From Amorphophallus konjac (Eukaryota; Streptophyta; Magnoliopsida; Alismatales; Araceae), in contig CM040120.1 in the NCBI GenBank assembly GCA_022559845.1, positions 307,060,740 through 307,124,739 on the forward strand: DNA of 64,000 bases, read 5' to 3'. Position 1 is the first letter of the stretch. Every line of letters starts with the position of its first letter. The translations under genes and the position numbers were made by a program. Under the pieces are notes generated by a model. That model did not search any database. It worked only from the letters and a program-made list of their open reading frames with translations, and was not told where the DNA came from. Below, in pieces: positions 60,440 through 64,000 of the stretch.

Positions 60440-62340
60440 CGGCAAGCGGCTTCAACAAAACTATAAAATAGCTATTTATGTTTTAGTTGTCTCATGTTAA
60501 TTGGGCCATATGTATGAGCCTAATGGGTCATGTTTTATGTTCATAGTAATTATGTCTACAATAATCATGTAAGAGTCTTTTTTTATTTGTGTGTCTTTTA
60601 GTCTTCCCTAGAGAGTTACGATGAGTAGGTATTAGGTGTTAATGAGTTGCCTTTTGGTTTTCTCTAAAGAGTCTTTTTTTTTGTGTGTCTTTTAGTCTTT
60701 CCAAGAGAGTTATGATGAGTAGGTATTAGGTGTTAATGAGTTATCTTTTGGTTTTCTCTGAAGAGTCTATAAAAGGTCATGTAACTCTTCTTTAGAATAC
60801 AATGAGTTGAATATATTTTTTGGAAAGATATCCTCCGATGTGAGGTCCACACCCTTTCTATCCCTCTTTTCCCCATCTCTTTCCAACTAGGGGTGCGATG
60901 CCCCTCTCCCTCCCTCTCCCCTCGGCTGGGTGCGACACCCAAGTCTTCCTCCCCCTTCCCTTGCTTCTCCGTTCTCCCCTCCCTCACATCCACAAGCTTG
61001 GCCAGCCCTCCCAACCCCTTTCCTCCGGCTTCCCTCCCCTCCCTTCAACTTATTCTGCAATGACAATGCTCCTACCCTCCTTCTCTTACTTCCAACCCCT
61101 CAACTCCAGCACGCCACTCAACACAGTGGGCAGCTACGGCTTCAGCTCGGATGTCTCTTCCGGCACGTTGTTCCCTCCGAGCACGTGAAGGCATGCAGCT
61201 CCACCTCCCTCTGAGCACAATCACCCTCCATGCGTGGTGATATCCACAGAGCGACGATCACGCGGGACACACGGAGAGCATGGCATTCTGCCATGCACCC
61301 CACGCCTAGTGCACCTCCCGTCGTCATCGCCAATGGTCCGAGCGTGCTGTGACCCACTATCGAAGCACTGTGCTTTTCGCACCCACGCCAGCGCCCTCGT
61401 CGCACCCACGACGCCGCTGTCATGCCGTCACGAGCGGCCGCCATACAGAGCCAGGCCGCCCTTCACTGGCCACCACCTACAGCCCCATCCCTCGAGCGGC
61501 AGCCATGCAGAACGTCGGCGGTTGCGAAGCCCCCGGTCGATCACCGTTCCGAGCTCGCTTGACTGGCACTGCACCGTCGAATAGACCGAGCACCACGATG
61601 GCCCCTCCGAGCATGACGACGTCCCCCCCTCCAAGCATGGCGTTCACGACGCCCCTCCCCATCACGGCCTCGCCGGCCGTCTCCCCACCTCACTCTCACC
61701 CTCGCTATTCTTCCTCTCTCTTCCCTCCCAAATCATGCCAGGCACAGTTGGCCCCCATCGCTACCACTGCCATACGTCCCCCTCTTCCCTTCTCTCTCTA
61801 CAATCACCATCTCTCTCTTCCTCTCTCTCTCGTCACCCCCGTGTTCTTTATATCCTCTCTCTTCATTTCTCTCTCTCGTTCCCATGTTTAGTTACAATAG
61901 TTAAACAAAAAAAAAGAAAGGGAACAACAGGCACCCACCGTGGCTCTCTCTCCCTCCCTCTCTCTCTATCTTTCTCTTTCACTATCATTTTCTGTTAAGC
62001 CATCGTAGTAGAATGACAAAGCCAAAAAAAAAATGTGAAGAGAGGGAGCAGTCACGTGAGGTGCATGGGTTTGTCATTTCTCTCTCATGTTCTTTCTCAC
62101 GTCATCCTCATTCTCTCAATTCTCCCTCCCTCTCTTTATCTCTCTCTGGTTATGAAAAAAAATGATGAAAGAAAGAGGTTGCAAAGAAAGTGAAAAAAAT
62201 GTGACTTTGTTTCAAGAAACAAAAAGGAAATAGTGACAAAAAATGACGAGAATTTCAGGAAAGAAAATGAAAAAAAAGGAGAAGGTTTAAAACATAGAGA
62301 GGGAAAATATTTTGTGAAAAGAAAAGAAGATATCGGACTT
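60440..62340. other. Apparent insertion of unknown type in the S2 LTR
   Basis: Sequence composition changes abruptly. The left part (60440-60850) is AT-rich with a ~100-bp repeat and a CTATAAAAGG promoter-like word at 60767. The middle (60850-61890) is GC-rich with opposed ORFs and no recognised domain. The right part is CT-rich then A-rich simple sequence. It has LTR-like features (TATA, pyrimidine leader) but no clear termini or target duplication. Confidence 0.45.
60565..60762. repeat. ~100-bp tandem repeat, two copies
   Basis: GTGTGTCTTTTAGTCTT, then AGAGAGTTACGATGAGTAGG, TATTAGGTGTTAATGAGTT and TTTTGGTTTTCTCTRAAGAG occur twice, starting near 60585 and 60680. Confidence 0.85.
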
Positions 62341-62720
62341 GGAGGTCTGTTTCACATCATTTATGCTCTCTGCTATCTATTGCATGAAATCTGATTTAGA
62401 TCACAATTGCTTCTGAAGAGGTGTTGACCTCATTACATTAGGAGTGTCGACCTCTGCTCTTCACTTAGCTGTGATCTATTAAAGGAGTGTTGACCTCACC
62501 CTTGGGAGTGTCGACCTCTGATGTCTATGCATTGTGCATTACTGTTTCCATTTAAGCCATTCCTTTTAATTCTGTTGTGCATTGTGCCCAAGTCTTTTAT
62601 TTGCTTTATAGGAGTGGTCTATGCTCCTTGTCTCTAATAGTTTTTAATTGGGAAAAGTTTATCATAGGATCTATTCAACCCCCCCTTCTAGATCCGATTG
62701 CACCACAAGGGGACCCAACA

Positions 62721-62734
62721 ATTGGTATCAGAGC
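62721..62734 (+). other. Primer-binding site of S2 (tRNA-iMet)
   Basis: ATTGGTATCAGAGC, directly after the LTR end CCCAACA. Confidence 0.93.
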
Positions 62735-62796
62735 ATAGCTCTGCTATTCCCAGATCCCATGATCTGCAGAGAAAGATCCCGGTGCATTTTGAGAAA

Positions 62797-64000
62797 ATGG
62801 CTTCATCTGCTACACATGCTTCGGTGGCTTCTCCGCCTATGTATGATGATTCAGATTTTTCTATATGGCTAGGGAGAATGTTCATCTATGTTAATTCCAT
62901 AGATCCACAATTATGGACTCTTATATACAATGGTTCTGATGAGCTGCCATCAAATATAGATGAATTGACAGCTGAACACGACACCAAATTTTGTGATAAC
63001 CTTGCTGCATTTAACTTCGTAAAAGCTACAGTCAATTTCAGGTTACTCCATTATGTGTTTACCTGCAGCACAGCCAAGCAAGTTCTAGATAGGTTGGTGA
63101 ACATCCATGAAGGGGAAGAGCAAAAGCATGAATGCCTCATGGCCGACCATCCTGAACAATCCAGTGATCCGTCCTCATCTCAGGTAAGCTCTGACTCCGA
63201 CAACTTTACTTTTGAGGAACTTATGGAGGCCTATGATGAGTTGATCGAGCAATTTAAAAAGGTGAAATCTGAAAACAAGAAGTTGAGAAAGGATCTTAAG
63301 AAAAATAGTCAGAACAAGATTTCCTTCTGTAACAATTGTTCTACTTTTGAGGAGCAAAATGAAACCATTATGGTTGATCTAGATCTACATAAAGAAAGCA
63401 TTGGATGTTTGAGAGTTGAAAATGAAACCCTCCAAGCTGAGATCACTAGGTTGGAAGAGATCGTAAGATAAATTCAAAACCAACCTAAACCAATCTCTAA
63501 TAATCAAACTATGTTTGATAAGGTGATACAAGATGGTGATCTGATTGAAGAGAACAAAAGCTTGAGAGAACAAATAAATGTTTTAACTGAGAAACTGGGT
63601 GCTCTTGAAAAAGGCAAGCATGTTGTCAATGATGAATCTGATAAGCCGCAAGCCTTAGAACAAGAAGTTGAACACTATAAAAGTGTGAATGCCATGCTCA
63701 ATGAGCAATTGGCTGCATGCGAGGAGGACCTCACTGAATTTGAGCTGCACATCTCCTCTTTGGAGAATGAAATTCAAGATCTAAACAACTCACTGTCAAA
63801 ATTTGTACAAGGCCAAGACAATCTAGATAGAATGTTGGGGATGAGAGTGAACTTTCAGAAAGAGGGTTTAGGCTACAATCCTATGAATAAAAAGGCATTT
63901 GAGAATAAATTACATACTTCTTTTGTCCCTGGTTCACATCAAGTCCGCACCTCTTATGGTCTCCCAAAACAGCATGCTGCTCAAAAGAAAAACCAAAATC
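62797..64000 (+). pseudogene. gag: S2 gag, N-terminal part (runs off the window)
   Basis: ATG at 62797, 62 bp after the primer site; earlier in-frame ATGs are within the leader. MASSATHASVASPPMYDDSD, then FSIWLGRMFIYVNSIDPQLW resembles the S1 N-terminus (NFNSWVTSL, LMDPDLWKLI). An acidic Ser-rich stretch, a Lys-rich coiled coil (KVKSENKKLRKDLKK) and long heptad segments follow. One TAA at 63469 interrupts the frame, which then stays open to the window end with SLSKFVQGQDNL and KEGLGYN, both also found in S1. Zinc knuckles would follow outside. Expected role: capsid and RNA packaging. Family: Sirevirus-like copia. Confidence 0.85.

Larger units (their letters stand above)
57722..62720 (+). repeat. 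S2 5' LTR (Sirevirus-like), about 5 kb with an apparent insertion
   Basis: Starts TGTTGTTGGG with TTTTGATGATGTCTAACTA 38 bp in, and ends GGGGACCCAACA just before the primer site. GTCGAC motifs occur at both 58050-58800 and 62418-62520, and the AACCCCCCCTT-like stretch near 62677 parallels the S1 LTR end, so the two parts belong to one LTR. The TATA box is near 59391 and the mini-hairpin chain at 59734-60085. The segment from about 60440 to 62340 looks foreign. The 3' LTR and target duplication are beyond the window. Confidence 0.8.

Noticed and set aside
61142..61891. Opposed ORFs of 60-180 codons in GC-rich DNA
   Set aside because: All frames are open because of GC content; peptides are low-complexity Pro/Ser/Arg and match nothing I know.

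Overview
This is angiosperm-like nuclear DNA built almost entirely of nested LTR retrotransposons. I see no prokaryotic operons, no organellar gene set, and no intact host gene. The plant assignment rests on initiator-tRNA-Met primer sites (TGGTATCAGAGC type), Ty3/gypsy polyproteins with the C-terminal tail typical of plant chromoviruses, Sirevirus-like Ty1/copia Gag proteins with G-rich polypurine tracts, and relics of a plant-type ubiquitin-conjugating enzyme and a DnaJ protein. The species cannot be named from this window.

Layout of 1-36270: a four-level nest. (i) The outermost layer is a Tat/Ogre-like element fragment, split into 894-1527 and 35675-36270. (ii) Gypsy element A (+ strand, 1528-35674, target duplication CTAAG) sits inside it. 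(iii) The 5' LTR of A is split by Sirevirus-like element S1 (- strand, 4271-27726, duplication AGTCC/AGTAC), which keeps gag but has no pol. (iv) S1 gag is split by a complete Tat/Ogre-like gag-only element T (- strand, 10817-23082, duplication AACTT) with two 1,994-bp LTRs. T belongs to the same family as the outermost fragment and preserves its unoccupied site. Positions 1-893 hold pieces of two further LTRs.

Layout of 36271-57721: a CACTA transposon end at 36277, then AT-rich low-copy-looking DNA with one UBC exon (38725-38945) and a 14-codon DnaJ relic (42790-42831). This stretch is interrupted by gypsy element B (- strand, 44121-55585), a relative of A whose long reading frame is broken by a few stops and a frameshift. 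Layout of 57722-64000: the 5' LTR (about 5 kb, with an apparent GC-rich insertion) and gag start of a second Sirevirus-like element, S2 (+ strand).

A and B show the usual order Gag, protease, reverse transcriptase, RNase H, integrase, chromodomain-like tail, but both are decayed. T and S1 look non-autonomous and would need enzymes from relatives. The main novelty lies in the non-coding parts: a roughly 110-bp module in the same orientation in the presumed RNA leaders of A, B and T; arrays of short interrupted palindromes in several LTR families; chains of mini-hairpins in the leaders of S1 and S2; a roughly 50-copy 11-mer array in the S1 LTR; and an unrecognised long ORF where pol would normally lie in T.
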